From an uncultured Blautia sp. (GTDB lineage: Bacteria > Bacillota > Clostridia > Lachnospirales > Lachnospiraceae): DNA of 8,147 nt. The position numbers were made by a program, and so were the translations under genes. The stretch covers positions 1 through 8,147 of the forward strand of contig CAKRRX010000115.1 of the NCBI GenBank assembly GCA_934394595.1, written 5' to 3'. Shown piece after piece: positions 6,815 through 8,147 of the stretch (its first letter is position 1; every line of letters starts with the position of its first letter). The notes beneath the pieces were generated by a model. That model had not been told where the DNA came from. It made no database searches and was given only the letters and a program-made list of their open reading frames with translations.

Positions 6815-6863
6815 TTAGCAAAGAGGGAGGCGGACCCACAGGTAACCGTCTCCCCTTTGCTAA
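6815..6863. repeat. 49-base, 21-pair hairpin downstream of livJ
   Basis: TTAGCAAAG (6815-6823) pairs with CTTTGCTAA (6855-6863). A single bulged A follows, then GGGAG/CTCCC (6825-6829, 6850-6854), a G-T wobble, CGG/CCG, and ACC/GGT across a 2-base bulge to a CACA loop. It is the most stable local structure in the window by inspection. Neither strand has a U tract after it. Lying 76 bases beyond the livJ stop, it could protect the 3' end of a livJ-only transcript or slow polymerase before livH. Confidence 0.75.
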
Positions 6864-6864
6864 C

Positions 6865-6927
6865 GGCCATCCCCTGCGTAATCAGGGAAATGGTTAAAGC
6901 CTCTGCCGTATGCCCGACACAATGGCC
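6865..6927. repeat. Branched stem structure next to the livJ stop codon
   Basis: GGCCAT (6865-6870) and ATGGCC (6922-6927) are perfect complements. In an alternative fold CCAT (6867-6870) pairs with ATGG (6890-6893), enclosing CCCTG/CAGGG (6872-6876, 6883-6887). The two folds share CCAT and so exclude each other. It starts 12 bases after the livJ stop on the minus strand. A switch is conceivable but nothing in the sequence matches a riboswitch class I know. Confidence 0.4.
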
Positions 6928-6939
6928 TTATTCTTATAA

Positions 6940-8100
6940 TTACTCCATAGAAGCGTAAACGCCATCTTTGATCACATAAGCCTTAGGTGCTTTATCGCAC
7001 TCACCGTCTTCTGTCCATTTAGCTTCTCCTGTAAGACCATCAAGAGTAATATTCAGCATGGAAGCAGACATTGCTGCACTGATGTCTTCATTTGACATAT
7101 CTGGTGTGATGCCAGCATCATTTGCTGCTGCCTGCATAGCGTAAAGTACATCATATGCATCTGCTGCAAACTGGTTTGGAGTCTCACCATTGTTTGCATC
7201 ACCATATGCTTTAACAAAGTTTACAGTTGCCTCATCCTCGCCTGTAGCAGAGAATGGTGTCAGAAGCATAACGCCTTCTGCAAGAGATTTATCAAAGTTC
7301 TCAACATTCAGGATTCCATCCATACCGTCAACACCAAAGATCTTCATGTCAAGACCAAGGTCATGAGCCTGCTGAAGGATCAGAGCGTTGTCAGAATAGT
7401 AGTTCGGAAGGAACAGAAGCTCAGCGCCGCTGTCTTTGATCTTTCCAAGCTGTACGGAAAAGTCTGTGTTGTTATCTGTTGTGTATGCTTCATCAGCTAC
7501 AACCTCAAGGCCATAATCAGCGCAGGCTGCAACGAATGCATCATGTACACCTGAGTTGTAATCAGCCATGGAATCGTAGAGGGTAGCTACCTTCGTAGCA
7601 AGACCTTTCTCAGAAATATACTCAGCAGATTTGGTTCCCTGCATTGGGTCTGTAAAGCACATACGGAACTCATTATCACCAGCTGTAATGCTGTCTACTG
7701 CTGTTGCAGACGGTGTGAAGAGGAATGTACTATCAGCTGCCTCTGCACCTACTGCGATACAAGCACCGGAGGTAACGGTACCGCAAAGCATCTGCATTCC
7801 TTTGTCAAGAAGGTCATTGTAAGCGTTAACTGCTTTCTCCGGATCTCCCTGATCGTCACCAGCGTCAAGGATCTCTACCTGATATCCATTGAATCCGCCG
7901 TTTGCATTGATCTCATCTGCTGCGATCTTAGCTGCATTATATACACCAGTACCATACTGTGCATAATCTCCTGTCATAGGTCCGATGACACCAATCTTGA
8001 AGGTTTCCTCGCTCTCTGCAAATACAGATACAGGTGTTACTGTGGATACTGCCATTGCTGCGGCTGCAGTAATGCTGAGTACTTTTTTCAGATTTCTCAT
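6940..8100 (-). CDS. livJ: Branched-chain amino acid ABC transporter, extracellular substrate-binding protein LivJ-like (Peripla_BP_6)
   Basis: Captures the amino acid outside the cell and delivers it to LivHM. The 386-residue protein begins MRNLKKVLSITAAAAMAVST, a signal peptide with basic start and Ala-rich core, and probably ends its signal at VFA-ES (after residue 28). The mature part opens with FKIGVIGPMTGDYAQYG (34-50), the standard first strand of type I binding proteins. TSGAC (110-114) and TPSATA (129-134) then lie where these proteins hold the ligand's carboxyl and amino groups. DALNLF-like rules are absent; NQFAADAYDVLYAM (309-322) is the usual C-lobe helix. There is no cysteine before residue 106, hence no lipobox, which is unusual in a Gram-positive. 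The ATG at 8100 has AGGAGG (8115-8110) nine bases upstream. The start is unambiguous; the promoter lies mostly outside the window. Leucine, isoleucine or valine binding is inferred from family, and other ligands are possible. Confidence 0.94.
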   Translation of the reverse strand: MRNLKKVLSITAAAAMAVSTVTPVSVFAESEETFKIGVIGPMTGDYAQYGTGVYNAAKIAADEINANGGFNGYQVEILDAGDDQGDPEKAVNAYNDLLDKGMQMLCGTVTSGACIAVGAEAADSTFLFTPSATAVDSITAGDNEFRMCFTDPMQGTKSAEYISEKGLATKVATLYDSMADYNSGVHDAFVAACADYGLEVVADEAYTTDNNTDFSVQLGKIKDSGAELLFLPNYYSDNALILQQAHDLGLDMKIFGVDGMDGILNVENFDKSLAEGVMLLTPFSATGEDEATVNFVKAYGDANNGETPNQFAADAYDVLYAMQAAANDAGITPDMSNEDISAAMSASMLNITLDGLTGEAKWTEDGECDKAPKAYVIKDGVYASME

Positions 8101-8147
8101 AATAAATCTCCTCCTTAATTTATGTAAGAGCTTCTGTCATCTCGCCT
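8101..8147 (-). promoter_or_regulatory. 5' leader and ribosome binding site of livJ
   Basis: This 47-base edge region holds a strong AAGGAGGAG (complement of 8108-8116) before the livJ start, and an A/T-rich stretch TTACATAAATTAA just upstream of it. The latter could include a -10 element, but the matching -35 region cannot be judged this close to the edge. No riboswitch or operator can be recognised in so short a piece. Confidence 0.5.

Larger units (their letters stand above)
6634..6927. repeat. Multi-hairpin non-coding element between livJ and livH
   Basis: This covers most of the 376-base gap (6564-6939), which has no believable gene. It contains four stem structures in close succession, detailed in the entries that follow: a near-palindrome (6634-6754), a 10-bp hairpin (6769-6809), a 21-pair hairpin (6815-6863) and a branched structure closed by GGCCAT/ATGGCC (6865-6927). 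Together they leave very little unpaired sequence. No transposase, no clear target-site duplication and no promoter are visible. It could be a dispersed repeat of the MITE or REP kind, a structured RNA, or an mRNA processing and stability region. A 106-codon plus-strand frame crosses it (6638-6958) but looks like a by-product. The boundaries are my estimate from where pairing stops. Confidence 0.6.

Noticed and set aside
6803..6830. TTGACA at 6803-6808 as a plus-strand promoter -35 box
   Set aside because: No -10-like hexamer lies 16-18 bases downstream; the sequence there is GA-rich. The hexamer is explained by the right arm of the 10-bp hairpin.
6564..6939. A T-box, leucine attenuator or known riboswitch controlling livH
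   Set aside because: I see no T-box consensus, no leader peptide with runs of Leu, Ile or Val codons, and no terminator/antiterminator pair in operon direction.
6638..6958. Plus-strand open frame of 106 codons across the livJ-livH gap
   Set aside because: It is built from the hairpin arms, has no ribosome binding site before its ATG, shows no protein family feature and ends inside livJ on the opposite strand. It is most likely a by-product of the repeat, though copies of such elements are easily misannotated as hypothetical proteins.
1..8147. CRISPR array, transposase, integrase, toxin-antitoxin or phage-defence genes
   Set aside because: I looked for regular direct repeats, recombinase motifs and paired small genes on both strands and found none; apart from the livJ-livH gap the window is filled by ordinary chromosomal genes.

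Overview
The window looks like a chromosomal segment of a low-to-mid-GC Gram-positive anaerobe, most likely a gut Clostridia of the Lachnospiraceae type (Blautia/Ruminococcus/Dorea-like). This is inferred from strong AGGAGG ribosome binding sites, the protein families and the gene style; no marker gene is present to prove it. Every real gene reads on the minus strand, so transcription runs from high to low coordinates. The plus-strand open frames are shadows.

In transcription order, 8100-3110 is a complete branched-chain/hydrophobic amino-acid ABC importer in the classical order livJ-livH-livM-livG-livF: solute-binding protein, two permeases and two ATPases. livH, livM, livG and livF are packed within 1 to 13 bases of each other and are surely co-transcribed. 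livJ is separated from livH by a 376-base non-coding gap, the most unusual part of the window. The gap holds a series of strong hairpins, among them a 121-base near-palindrome with about 40 potential base pairs and a 49-base hairpin with 21 pairs. No clear promoter or classical terminator serving the operon is visible there. The whole block (about 6634-6927) looks like a dispersed multi-hairpin repeat or a structured RNA inserted in the operon, and could set the ratio of binding protein to transporter.

Downstream of livF lies a 207-residue cytidylate-kinase-like protein (2963-2340) with its own strong ribosome binding site and a good intrinsic terminator. Next is a membrane-anchored NodB-type polysaccharide deacetylase (start probably 2195, end 1455), also followed by a terminator. 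The last gene is rarA, an AAA+ replication-recombination ATPase with its own promoter (-35 TTGCGT, 17-base spacer, -10 TATACT). rarA runs off the left edge a few codons before its expected end.

Most of the window is ordinary housekeeping and transport. The points worth a second look are the structured livJ-livH gap and the lack of a lipobox cysteine in the binding protein, which is unexpected for a Gram-positive ABC importer. I see no CRISPR array, tRNA, rRNA, transposase or phage gene.
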